NCBI GenBank assembly: GCA_027019045.1
Contig: JALUXI010000107.1
Span: 1-15,460 of the forward strand
DNA from: Piscirickettsiaceae bacterium
GTDB taxonomy: Bacteria; Pseudomonadota; Gammaproteobacteria; Thiomicrospirales; Thiomicrospiraceae
DNA length: 15,460 nt
Direction: 5' to 3'
In this document: piece by piece, positions 1 through 8,000 of the stretch
Layout: every line of letters starts with the position of its first letter
How positions within the stretch are numbered: the first letter of the stretch is position 1
The notes under the pieces: model-generated
What the model saw: only the letters and a program-made list of their open reading frames with translations
What the model was told of the DNA's origin: nothing
Databases searched by the model: none
Program-made: the position numbers and the translations under genes

Positions 1-127
1 GCGGTGTCCATATGGGGTTTTGCTTGGGGCATTTAAAGCGGTGTTTTTCTAGTCGCTTATACCAGAGGATAAAGCCATTGCGCTCCCAGTAGAGGAGTTT
101 GATTTTATCTCGGCTGCGATTATAAAA
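1..127 (-). pseudogene. IS66-family TnpB (Orf2) C-terminal fragment, truncated by IS30
   Basis: Reading the minus strand from 127 downwards gives 42 uninterrupted codons beginning FYNRSRDKIKLLYWERNG and continuing through a WYKRLEKHRFKCP stretch. This is the conserved core of the small IS66 accessory protein TnpB (Orf2, 'IS66 Orf2-like'), needed for IS66 transposition but of unclear molecular role. The frame runs off the window at base 1, so the 3' end is not seen. The 5' part is missing: the similarity stops exactly where the IS30 terminal repeat begins at 128. It is therefore a remnant of an IS66 element disrupted by the IS30 copy. Family assignment comes from recognised residues only. Confidence 0.8.
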
Positions 128-1260
128 CCTGAATTCAACTAATAAGTGCATAATCCATTAACTTTCTCATATCGACGCCCGTAGATTCCAGAAATGCCTC
201 ATAGGGGGTTCTAAATCCAAGGCATTTTCTTGGTCTACTGTTAAGTTTGTGAACAGCATCAAAAACCTGTTGCACGGTAACATCAATCAATTCCATTGAC
301 TTTGGAAAATATTGACGCAGTAATCCATTGGCATTCTCATTCTGCCCCCTCTCCCATGAATGGTAGGGCTTGGCAAAATAGGTATCACAATCAAGTGCTT
401 GAGCAATGGCTGTATGTAGACTAAACTCCTTTCCATTGTCAAATGTTAAGCTCGAGACAAACTCCTTGATAGGTTCAAGCAGTGAAATAATGGCTTGTGC
501 TACTTCATTTGAGGTTTTTCTTCTTACAGGTAGGGCAAGGCGTAGTTTTGTTTGTCGTTCATCTAGGGTGACTAGAGCCCCTTTATGTTGTTTGCCAATC
601 ATGGTGTCTCCTTCCCAGTCCCCTAATCTTTCTCTGTTATTGGCTTCTTCAGGCCGTTCATCAATGTCAACCCTATTCGGTATGCCTGTTCGATTGTGAG
701 CATTGCCATAGCGTTTTCGATACCGTTTGTTTTGGTGCCGAAGATGGGTGTAAAGCTTTCCACCTGCTTCTTTGTCTCGTAGTATGAGCTTGTAGATGGT
801 TTCATGGTGAAGTGAAACAACCCCTTCTTTCTTTAGCCGTCCTGCAATTTGTTCTGGGCTCCAACCCTCTTCAAGGTGTTGAATAATTTGCTCTTTAATT
901 GAGTCCGTCACCTTAATTGATTTTTTCTTGTTGGTATGACGCTCTTGTGCAAAGCCATTGGCTTGTTTGTGGCGATAGCCTCTCTTTCCCTTGTTCCGCT
1001 TCACCTCTCTAGAGATTGTGCTTTGGGAGCGATTGAGTGATTTGGCTATCTCGTTCATAGAGCTCCCATTTCTTAGCTCAACTTCTATATAATGTCTTTC
1101 TTCAAGGCTCAAGTGTTCATAGCTCATTGCTAACCTCCGCAAGTAACTTGGTAACTTAATTGCGAAGTGTAACATTTGAGCCTTGTCTATTTTTGGCAAA
1201 ATGATTTCTTCACAATTAAATTAAGGGCTGAAGGTTATGCACTTATGATACGAATTCAGG
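128..1260 (-). mobile_element. IS30-family insertion sequence, complete
   Basis: The element is about 1133 bp. Its two ends are imperfect inverted repeats. The left end (128 onward) has CCTGAATTC, a 6-base variable gap, then a 12-base block ATAAGTGCATAA. The reverse complement of the right end (1260 inward) has the same CCTGAATTC, a 6-base gap, and the same 12-base block. One transposase gene fills the element, and its stop codon lies inside the left repeat. The flanking trinucleotides (AAA at left, TGT at right) do not match, so no target duplication is visible. This fits the flanks being IS66 on one side and a multicopper oxidase on the other. Ends are placed from the repeats and could be off by a base or two. 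Confidence 0.85.
135..1127 (-). CDS. IS30-family transposase
   Basis: This is a DDE transposase that cuts and joins the ends of its own element. From the ATG at 1127 it is 330 aa. An N-terminal helix-turn-helix region (about residues 5-45, with EIAKSLNRSQSTISREVKRN) should bind the terminal repeats. A second HTH-like stretch lies at about 88-112. The catalytic core shows D174 (WEGDTMIG), D230 (TFDNGKEF) and E264 (NENANG), giving the DD(33)E spacing typical of IS30. The frame is open upstream to 1199, but the ATG at 1127 has a strong GGAGG ribosome site 6-7 bases ahead, and MSYEHLSLEERHYIE is the usual family N-terminus. Length and motifs are intact, so the enzyme is probably active. Its gene ends within the left inverted repeat. 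Confidence 0.93.
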   Translation of the reverse strand: MSYEHLSLEERHYIEVELRNGSSMNEIAKSLNRSQSTISREVKRNKGKRGYRHKQANGFAQERHTNKKKSIKVTDSIKEQIIQHLEEGWSPEQIAGRLKKEGVVSLHHETIYKLILRDKEAGGKLYTHLRHQNKRYRKRYGNAHNRTGIPNRVDIDERPEEANNRERLGDWEGDTMIGKQHKGALVTLDERQTKLRLALPVRRKTSNEVAQAIISLLEPIKEFVSSLTFDNGKEFSLHTAIAQALDCDTYFAKPYHSWERGQNENANGLLRQYFPKSMELIDVTVQQVFDAVHKLNSRPRKCLGFRTPYEAFLESTGVDMRKLMDYALIS

Positions 1261-1570
1261 TGTGATCAATGAAGAGGTGCCTGTCAATAATATTGAAATT
1301 TGGGAAATCACCAATAATATGATGATACCGCATAATTTTCATATCCATGGCACACACTTTATTCCCCTCGATCGCAATGGTTCTACAAATAATTTGGAAG
1401 CTTGGGAGCGAAACTGCTATAAAGATGTTCTCTATATGCCGCCACAAAGCACAGCCCGATTTGTGGTACAGATGACCGATTACACCGACACTGTTTATCC
1501 TTATATGTACCACTGTCATATCTTAGAACATGAAGATGCAGGGATGATGGGGCAGTTTACCGTCGTTTAA
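1261..1570 (+). pseudogene. Multicopper oxidase C-terminal fragment (CueO/CopA-like), 5' truncated by IS30
   Basis: About 103 residues survive of the third cupredoxin domain of a multicopper oxidase, a periplasmic enzyme class that often oxidises Cu(I) to the less toxic Cu(II). Two copper-binding signatures are visible. PHNFHIHGTHF matches the first block of type 1/2/3 histidines. YHCHILEHEDAGMM matches the terminal HCHxxxHxxxGM motif, with the type 1 Cys, His and Met. Reading upstream in frame enters the IS30 terminal repeat after one codon, so the signal peptide and first two domains are gone. A GTG at 1262 gives an ORF but is not a genuine start. The stop overlaps the convergent bufC stop (both use bases 1567-1570), suggesting that the oxidase and bufferin genes were neighbours before the IS event. 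The fragment cannot form the trinuclear copper site alone. Confidence 0.88.
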
Positions 1571-2376
1571 TCGACTACCCTAGTCAAAAGCACGCCCTCT
1601 TCACTTAAAGATTGCAATGCGTTAAAGGCATCGCTCTTTAAGTGAGTGGGAGGCATTTCATCTTGTGGTGCATCCCAATAGGCTTGCATCCAGCTTTGCC
1701 ATAATGTCTCAAAACTGGCGGGCTGTTCGCTTAAAAGATGTAACAACTGGGCTAACAATGGCGTGAGTTTAATAAACTGCACCTGCTCTGCATCATCTCG
1801 GTAAACCAAAAACCCTGTCCATTCAGGCTGAATCTGATCTGCATTTTCCAAGGCAATCTGATCCACAGGCCACTCATAACTCACCACCCATGCCAAATCA
1901 GACAACCGTAATTTCTGTTCAAGCGTTAAATCCTTAGCCAACGCCCAATTGGCTTGCTCCGCTTCAGGTATCGACGATTCAGGCGCTACCATCAATGCTA
2001 ACTCCACCCACTCATAATGGGCAAAAGAGAGTGTCCAAGGCGGCAAATCTGCTAGCCCCTCATAATGGGATAAAAATTGCAAAAACTCCTGCCCCAGCTC
2101 ATGAAACAAGGGCGTGTGTGCTTGATGCTGTTTTAAGAAATCTCTCGTCAAACGGGCAACCGTCTCTTCACCCAAGACTTCACTTAACACAGGAAAAACA
2201 CTGCCCACAAAGCCATGCAGATTATTAAAAAACAACGATTGATAAGCCGCTAATCGCTCAGAAGCGACGGGCAACCCGCCAACCTTTTCTCCTTGATAAG
2301 GATGAGCTTCAGGATCTCGAATCATCTGTGTCATCTGCTGTTGCAGCTGCTGAAACTTGGGCAAATCATGAGTCAT
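1567..2376 (-). CDS. bufC: DUF2063 bufferin/HvfC-type RiPP maturation partner
   Basis: This 269-aa protein is the accessory partner of the DUF692 oxidase. In characterised bufferin/HvfABC systems the DUF2063 protein binds the precursor and is needed with the oxidase for cysteine modification in the cytoplasm. The N-terminal domain is recognisable at about residues 35-125: ERLAAYQSLFFNN, then FPVLSEVLGEETVARL, then PPWTLSFAHYEWVELAL. These are the conserved arginine/tyrosine helix, the FPvL..LG motif and the A..EW helix. The less conserved C-terminal half probably recognises the leader (inference). The ATG at 2376 follows an AAGGAG site and overlaps the end of bufB by 11 bp, implying translational coupling. 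The gene ends tail to tail with the broken multicopper oxidase. No signal peptide is seen. Confidence 0.87.
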   Translation of the reverse strand: MTHDLPKFQQLQQQMTQMIRDPEAHPYQGEKVGGLPVASERLAAYQSLFFNNLHGFVGSVFPVLSEVLGEETVARLTRDFLKQHQAHTPLFHELGQEFLQFLSHYEGLADLPPWTLSFAHYEWVELALMVAPESSIPEAEQANWALAKDLTLEQKLRLSDLAWVVSYEWPVDQIALENADQIQPEWTGFLVYRDDAEQVQFIKLTPLLAQLLHLLSEQPASFETLWQSWMQAYWDAPQDEMPPTHLKSDAFNALQSLSEEGVLLTRVVD

Positions 2377-3217
2377 CTGAACCTTCTCCTTGCTGAAACC
2401 TTTGCTGAGCGTGACGAATCTGATTCACCTCCTGCATCAGCTCTTCCAAAGGCGGTATATTAAAATCCCGCTCCAAAAGCGTCGATTGCAAACCATGCGT
2501 TTGATAGGTGAAGTCCAATAGCTTCCATACTGCTTCTTTCACAGGCTGACCGTGAGTATCGATTTTCAGATCTTCTGCTTCATCAAAATGCCCCGCCATA
2601 TGCAGATACATAATCCGTTCAGTCGGCATCTGTTCAATAAAGGCTTCAGGGGTATATTGCTGATGGTTAATCGCATTGACAAAGGTGTTATTCACATCCA
2701 AAAGATAGCCACAATCTGCCTCTGACAACACCGCTTGAATAAACTCAATCTCACTTAGCTCATCTGTCGGCATCGCATAAAAAGAGACATTTTCAACTCC
2801 AATCGGCTGCTCCAAAAAGTCCTGCACTTGACGAATACGGTCAGCTACATAATGTACCGCTTCCTCGGTAAACGGAATCGGCATCAGATCATACAGGTGA
2901 CCGCTGTCTCCGCAGTAGCTTAGATGTTCGGTATAGCAGCGAATCTGGTGTTGACGGAAAAATGTCTTCAGTTCCGCTAAATATGCAAAATCTAAAGGAC
3001 GAATCCCGCCCAAATCCAAAGAGAGACCATGACAAACAAAGGGCAGCCGTTCGGTCAGTTGGCGAAGTTTTTTTGCATTGGCACCGCCCATCTTCACCCA
3101 GTTCTCAGGCGCAATCTCCATAAAATCGACCGCTAAATCGGGTTGGGCAATCACCTCATCAATAAAGTCCCGCCGTAACCCAAGACCCACCCCTTGAATC
3201 TTACATTGAAAAGCCAT
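2366..3217 (-). CDS. bufB: DUF692 multinuclear non-heme iron oxidative enzyme (BufB/HvfB-type)
   Basis: This 283-aa TIM-barrel enzyme belongs to the MNIO family (relatives of MbnB). It uses two or three iron ions and O2 to oxidise precursor cysteines to copper-binding heterocycles. The metal-ligand motifs appear in order: DFMEIAPENW (31-40), CHGLSLDLG (62-70), YTEHLSYCG (95-103), GVENVSFY (140-147), LLDVNNTFVN (172-181), YLHMAGHF (204-211), IDTHGQPV (219-226) and LLERDFNIPP (247-256). All conserved His, Asp, Glu and Asn positions I expect are present, so the enzyme should be active. The ATG at 3217 has AAGGAA about 6 bases ahead. It lies downstream of the EGKCG-repeat precursor gene, past a hairpin, and overlaps bufC, the standard A-B-C order of these systems. 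Confidence 0.93.
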   Translation of the reverse strand: MAFQCKIQGVGLGLRRDFIDEVIAQPDLAVDFMEIAPENWVKMGGANAKKLRQLTERLPFVCHGLSLDLGGIRPLDFAYLAELKTFFRQHQIRCYTEHLSYCGDSGHLYDLMPIPFTEEAVHYVADRIRQVQDFLEQPIGVENVSFYAMPTDELSEIEFIQAVLSEADCGYLLDVNNTFVNAINHQQYTPEAFIEQMPTERIMYLHMAGHFDEAEDLKIDTHGQPVKEAVWKLLDFTYQTHGLQSTLLERDFNIPPLEELMQEVNQIRHAQQRFQQGEGSDDS

Positions 3218-3245
3218 TTTGATTCCTTAATCAAATAGAGCATAT

Positions 3246-3277
3246 AAAAAAGGCAGACCGCTAGCTAGGATCTGCCT
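3246..3277 (-). terminator. Intrinsic terminator/attenuator between bufA and bufB
   Basis: On the minus strand a 7-bp perfect stem (AGGCAGA / TCTGCCT, arms at 3271-3277 and 3251-3257, 13-base loop) is followed at once by a T run (complement of 3246-3250). It lies 30 bp after the precursor stop and 28 bp before the bufB start. The position suggests partial termination, giving many precursor transcripts and fewer enzyme transcripts. The long loop makes it a moderate terminator. Partial readthrough is inference. Confidence 0.75.
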
Positions 3278-3307
3278 AATTGAGAGCTTTGCGGTTAGAC
3301 AGCGTGG

Positions 3308-3697
3308 TTACATTTTACCGCCACATTTACCTTCACCACATTTACCTTCCATGGGTTTTTTCTTCATGCCGCCACATTTGCCTTCCATCGCTTTTTTCTT
3401 CATGGCTCCGCCGCATTTGCCTTCCATGCCTTGCTTTTTCATGGCACCGCCGCATTTGCCTTCCATGGGCTTTTTCTTCATGCCGCCGCACTTGCCTTCC
3501 ATGCCTTGCTTTTTCATGGCACCGCCGCATTTGCCTTCACCACATTTACCTTCCATCGCCACCTGCTGGTAGCCACCTTCCATCTTTTTAAAACCAAAAC
3601 CAGACTCAGCCGCTTTCGCCACACCCGTTGCACCGACCATGGCCGCACCTGCCATCATTAAAAAGTCACGACGCGATTTTTTATCTTGCTTACTCAT
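3308..3697 (-). CDS. bufA: Bufferin/HvfA-type copper-binding RiPP precursor with eight EGKCG motifs and a Tat-like signal
   Basis: This 129-aa precursor is predicted to bind copper once its cysteines are modified by BufB/BufC and it is exported. Residues 1-30 look like a twin-arginine signal: SRRDFLM at 8-14, then a small-residue hydrophobic stretch and an AKA site at 27-29. A short linker (30-47) precedes the array. All eight cysteines (52, 57, 70, 82, 95, 108, 120, 125) sit in EGKCG pentapeptides. The array is symmetric: a directly joined pair of motifs at each end and four single motifs between. Motifs are separated by 7-8 residue spacers rich in Gly, Lys and Met (GAMKKQGM, GMKKKPM, GAMKKKAM). 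In characterised homologues (HvfA, bufferins) EGKCG cysteines become oxazolone/thioamide or thiooxazole groups that bind copper. The ATG at 3697 has an AAGGAG site. The frequent Met in spacers could add soft ligands (inference). The gene follows cusC by 88 bp. Confidence 0.9.
   Translation of the reverse strand: MSKQDKKSRRDFLMMAGAAMVGATGVAKAAESGFGFKKMEGGYQQVAMEGKCGEGKCGGAMKKQGMEGKCGGMKKKPMEGKCGGAMKKQGMEGKCGGAMKKKAMEGKCGGMKKKPMEGKCGEGKCGGKM
3314..3556. repeat. Tandem repeat array encoding EGKCG modules
   Basis: The coding repeats are also near-identical at the DNA level. A perfect 47-bp direct repeat occurs at 3417-3463 and 3492-3538 (75 bp apart). A 22-bp exact repeat at 3331-3352 and 3535-3556 forms the doubled motif at both ends of the array. 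A further imperfect copy pair starts near 3346 and 3459 (113 bp apart). This pattern points to recent duplication by recombination or slippage, and copy number may vary among strains. Confidence 0.9.
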
Positions 3698-3725
3698 TTT
3701 CTCTCTCCTTGATAAGATTAGGGGG

Positions 3726-3749
3726 GGTCAAAAATAAACGCTTTTGACC
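3726..3749. promoter_or_regulatory. Inverted repeat in the leader of the bufferin precursor gene
   Basis: Perfect 8-bp arms GGTCAAAA (3726-3733) and TTTTGACC (3742-3749) flank an 8-base centre, next to a run of seven G (3721-3727). It lies between the cusC stop (3786) and the bufA start (3697). No T run follows it on the minus strand, so it is a poor terminator. An operator or an mRNA-stabilising 5' hairpin for bufA fits better. I see no convincing -35/-10 pair here, and the regulator is unknown. Confidence 0.45.
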
Positions 3750-3785
3750 TCTTCCCTTTTAAGACCGATATTTTCATTAAATATT

Positions 3786-5072
3786 TCAGCCGATTAAATA
3801 TTTAAGGTTTAAAGCATAACGCCATACTTCATATTGTGCAATATTTAAGTTTTTTACTCGCTGATCCAAATCTTTCTGTGCATTGAGCACATCTAAAATG
3901 GTGCGTTCTCCTGTTCTCAAGCCCGCTTCAGTCGCTTTTAATGCCTGCTGTGCCGCTTGCACGGAAGCTTGTAGCGCTGGCAACTGTTTAGAGAGCGAAC
4001 GCAAACCCGATACAGCCGTTTCCCACTGCTGTTGTAGATTGAGCCGAACTTGTGCTATCTGCTGGCGCACCCGCTGTTGCTGAACTTGCACCGCAGCAAC
4101 CGCTGCTTGATCTTCTCCAGATTGATAAAGCGGTAGCTCTAACTGCAAAGCTGCTTTCGCTCCCTGCATATCGTCATAATATCGCCCCCCGCTATTGTTG
4201 TACACCAAAGCCCCCACTGCATTCAGTTTAGCGCCGTAACGGTGTTTAACCGCCTGTTGCTGGCGTTGTAACTGCACTAATTGCTGCTGCAATGCCTGAA
4301 TTTCAGGGTGCTGGTTTAACGATTCATGCTGGCAGGACTGGGAATTCTGACAAAATTTCAGAAATTTTTTCAATTGTTGCTCATTTTGTTGAATGCTTTG
4401 TGGCGTGGCGAGTGGTAGCTGCTTTGGATCAAAGGTCTGTTCAAAGGAACCATTACTCTGTGCCACCAACTTCTGCCAAAAGGTCTGCACCTGCTGTTTA
4501 GCTTGCAGTTGACTGGACTGCATCAGGGCAATACGACTGGCAACCTCGGCAATGTCGTTCAGCTGGGTCATACCGACTTGATAACGAGCCTGCAGTTGCT
4601 GTTTGATGTCTTGCATCGCTCGTAACTGTCTTTCAGTAAACCGCACCTGTTCTTGCTGTTTCAGCAACTGAACAAAGTTCAACCCCACTTGCAGTGCCAA
4701 ACGCTTGGCGGCCGCTTGCTGTTGCCAGTGACGCACTTGGGTCGCCGCCTCGGCTGCTTTCTCCTGCTCGCTCAAATGGGGGGCATAGAGCGGATAGGTC
4801 ACGACCAGCTGATTTGCGGTACGGGAAAAATCCTGCTTCATTGAAGCCACTCCCAGCTCACTTTTTAGCACCACCTTCGCCCCCTGCTTGCCCTGCTGTA
4901 CTTGCACCTGCTTTTGTGCCTGTAAGACAGCCTGCTGCTTGGCTTGCAAGTCAGGATTGCGGTCAAGGGCTTGTTGCTGCCACTGCACCAAGTCTTCAGG
5001 TAGCGGCAAATTGGGGAGCTGTGCCAGAGCCGAGTAGCTCACTAAACTCAAGATCAAAATTAAAACTTTCAT
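3786..5072 (-). CDS. cusC: TolC-family outer-membrane efflux protein (CusC-like)
   Basis: This is the outer-membrane channel of the Cus-type Cu(I)/Ag(I) efflux complex, expected to dock with CusB and CusA. From the ATG at 5072 it has 428 aa, typical of the family. Residues 1-18 form a signal peptide (VLILILSLVSYSALA then Q). It ends in ALA and has no lipobox Cys, unlike E. coli CusC, which is a lipoprotein. Long Gln-rich amphipathic helices form the two halves of the TolC repeat. The second half contains the GLRTGERTILDVLNAQKDL motif typical of TolC/CusC. A small loop holds two cysteines (FCQNSQSC). A GTG at 5075 in the same frame would overlap cusA by 4 bases. The ATG at 5072 is preferred because GAGGAG lies 8 bases ahead; it overlaps the cusA stop by one base. 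The subfamily name rests on context. Confidence 0.88.
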   Translation of the reverse strand: MKVLILILSLVSYSALAQLPNLPLPEDLVQWQQQALDRNPDLQAKQQAVLQAQKQVQVQQGKQGAKVVLKSELGVASMKQDFSRTANQLVVTYPLYAPHLSEQEKAAEAATQVRHWQQQAAAKRLALQVGLNFVQLLKQQEQVRFTERQLRAMQDIKQQLQARYQVGMTQLNDIAEVASRIALMQSSQLQAKQQVQTFWQKLVAQSNGSFEQTFDPKQLPLATPQSIQQNEQQLKKFLKFCQNSQSCQHESLNQHPEIQALQQQLVQLQRQQQAVKHRYGAKLNAVGALVYNNSGGRYYDDMQGAKAALQLELPLYQSGEDQAAVAAVQVQQQRVRQQIAQVRLNLQQQWETAVSGLRSLSKQLPALQASVQAAQQALKATEAGLRTGERTILDVLNAQKDLDQRVKNLNIAQYEVWRYALNLKYLIG

Positions 5073-8000
5073 CACTTTTTCTCCTCTGTGCTGGCATGAT
5101 TAAGCTGTTTGAGCGTCTGCCAATACACAATAATGGGAATTAAAAACATTGAGACCATCGGGGCGGTAATCATGCCGCCCACCATCGGTGCGGCGATGCG
5201 TTTCATCACATCCGCTCCTGTCCCCGTGCCGAACATAATCGGTAACAGACCGACCAGAATCACGGTGACCGTCATCGCTTTGGGGCGTACTCGCTGCACA
5301 GCACCTTTCATAATGGCCGTCATCACCTCTTGCGGCGTATTGAGCTGGTTTTTCTCTTTCGCCTCAGCAATCGCCTGCTTGAGATAGAGCAGCATAATCA
5401 CCCCAAACTCTGCAGCCACCCCTGCCAAGGCGACCATCCCCACGGCTACCGCCACCGAGAAGCGGTAATCCAATGCCCAGAGCAACCAGACACTGCCAAT
5501 CAGAGCAAAAGGCAACACCGCCATAATCATCATGGCATCGCCCATATTGCGGAAAATCATAAACAGTAGGACAAAGATAATCAGCAGCGTTAGGGGAATG
5601 ATTTTTTCCATCTTCTCTTGGGCTTTGAGCAGTGCTTCATACTGCCCTGTCCAAGTGATGCTGTACCCAGGTGGGAGCTTGACCTGTTCCTGCACAATGT
5701 GTTTGGCATTTTTGACATAGGCCGCCAGGTCCGCTTGACGATCTAAATCGACAAACACCCAACCATTGAGTCGAGCATTTTCCGACTTTAACATCGGTGG
5801 TCCCATCTCTACCGCCACTTTAGCCACCTGACCCAGCTGAATCTGAGCGCCACTGTCCGTCACAATCGGCAGGTTTTGCAATGCTTCCACTGAATCACGC
5901 CAAGTTTGTGGATACCGCAGGTTAATCGGATAGCGTTCCCGCCCTTCCACGGTTTGCAAGAGGTTTTTCCCGCCCACCGCCACGCTAATAATAGTGTTCA
6001 AAGCTTGAATACTTAAACCATAGCGAGCGGCAGCGGCACGATTGGGGGTAATGACAATATAACGCCCGCCTGTGACTCGATCAGAAAAGGCAGACAGCGT
6101 GCCTGGCACTTTGGACACCACCGATTCAATATCAGCACCGATTTTCTCAATGGTTTTCAGGTCATCCCCCGCTACCTTAATCCCAATCGGGGTTTTAATC
6201 CCTGTAGAGAGCATATCAATACGGGTTTTGATCGGTTGTACCCACGCATTGGTCACTCCTGGGAAACGCACCTTTTCATTAAGCTGTTGAATCAACTTAT
6301 CTAGGGTCATCCCAGCAGGCCATGCTGACTGAGGCTTGAGCTGAATGGTGGTTTCAATCATGGTGAGCGGGGCGGGATCCGTCGCAGTGTCTGCTCGCCC
6401 GATTTTACCAAACACCGACTTCACCTCAGGGAAGGTTTTAATCAGACGGTCGCTCTGTTGCAACAAGGCTTGTGCCTCTCCAATCGATAACCCAGGGAGC
6501 GTGGTCGGCATATAGAGCAGATCCCCCTCTTCCAGCTCTGGCATAAACTCCGACCCCATCTGTTGCCACGGATACACCATTGAACCGACCAAAACAATAC
6601 TCAAGGAAATCACCGCCCATCGCAGCTTCATCGCCCACTTCAACAGCGGTTGATAGAGCCAAATCAGAAAACGGTTCAATGGGTTTTTCTTTTCATCAGG
6701 CAGTTTGCCACGAATAAAGTACCCCATTAGTACAGGCACCAACGAAATCGAGAGTCCTGCGGCAATCGCCATTGCCAAGGTTTTGGTCAACGCTAAGGGA
6801 CTGAATAGTTTGCCCGCTTGCCCTTCGAGAGCAAAAATCGGCACAAAACTTAAGGCGATAATCAGCAAGGAGAAAAATAGCGAAGGGGCGACTTCAATCG
6901 CTGACTGCTCAATCACTTTCCAGTGCGCTCGTCCTTTTGGCACTTCACCCTTCTGTTCACGGTAACGCTCTAGATGTTTATGGGCATTTTCAATCATCAC
7001 AATCGCCGCATCGACCATGGCACCAATCGCAATCGCAATGCCCCCCAAACTCATAATATTGGCGGTCACCCCCATCTGCTGCATCACAATAAAGGCACCC
7101 AACACGCCAAGCGGGAGAGAGATAATTGCCACCAAAGCGGAACGCAGATGAAACAAAAACAGCAAGGAGACCAATGCGACCACCACCATCTCTTCAATCA
7201 GCTTGTGGTTCAGCGTCTCCACCGAGCGGTGAATCAAGCCAGAGCGATCATAAGTTTCCACCACTTCCACGCCTTTAGGTAAGCCCGATTTTAATGCCGC
7301 CAATTTATCCTTGACCGCATTGATCACCCGTAAGGCATTCTCGCCCGAACGCATCACCACAATACCGCCAACCACTTCACCTTCACCATTCAGTTCAGCA
7401 ATGCCTCGACGCATTTGCGGTCCTAAACGAATATCGGCAATTTGGCTAAGCAGAATCGGCGTTTGGGTGGTCGCATCCAGCCCCACTGGCACCTGCGCTA
7501 AGTCTTTAAGCTGCTGCACATAGCCTTTGACCTGCACCATATACTCCGCTTGTGCCTGCTCAATCACCGATGCGCCTGTTTCCGCGCTGCTCTGCTGAAT
7601 CGCTTGCTGCACCTGTTGCAGTGTCAAGCCATAGGCTCGCAAGGCATTGGGCTTGACCACCACCTGATACTGCTTCACCATGCCGCCCACGGTGGCCACT
7701 TCGGACACACCTGGGATGGCTTGCAGTTCATATTTTAAGAACCAGTCTTGCAAGGTTCTTAAGTCAGCCAAGCTATGGGTATGGCTTTTATCGACCAACG
7801 CATATTCATATACCCAGCCCACACCTGAAGCATCAGGCCCTAAAGTCGGCTGTGCATTCTGGGGAAGTTGACCTTTGACTTGGTTAAGATACTCCAGTAC
7901 TCGAGACCTTGCCCAGTAGGGATCCGTGCCTTCTTTAAAGATGACATAGACATAGGAATCCCCCAAAAAGGAGTAGCCTCGTACCGCTTTCGACCCTGGC

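Noticed and set aside
131..1257. GAATTC at both IS30 edges as a target-site duplication
   Set aside because: GAATTC is a palindrome. The larger blocks around it (CCTGAATTC) are inverted, not direct, so it belongs to the terminal repeats.
1262..1570. A complete 102-aa cupredoxin-like gene starting at GTG 1262
   Set aside because: It begins at the IS edge, has no signal peptide or ribosome site, and corresponds to the last third of a multicopper oxidase.
3314..3556. Possible CRISPR array or non-coding tandem repeat
   Set aside because: The repeats are in frame within a gene, units are uneven (75 and 113 bp spacing), and the spacers are themselves coding repeats.
3280..3661. Several repetitive ORFs on both strands over the precursor array (for example plus-strand frames 3280-3591 and 3351-3572)
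   Set aside because: They mirror the tandem repeat of the EGKCG gene in other frames, have no ribosome site, and read as low-complexity sequence. The minus-strand frame has the Tat-like signal, the ribosome site and the matching maturation genes.
3726..3749. Intrinsic terminator after cusC
   Set aside because: The hairpin is followed by C residues, not a T run, on the minus strand, so it is listed as a possible regulatory repeat instead.
4694..5143. A 149-aa plus-strand ORF opposite cusC/cusA
   Set aside because: It is a shadow of the GC-patterned minus-strand genes, crosses their junction, has odd composition, and shows no family features.
6974..7282. A His/Asn-rich plus-strand ORF inside cusA
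   Set aside because: It lies fully inside a well-conserved part of cusA on the other strand; the composition is a product of antisense reading.
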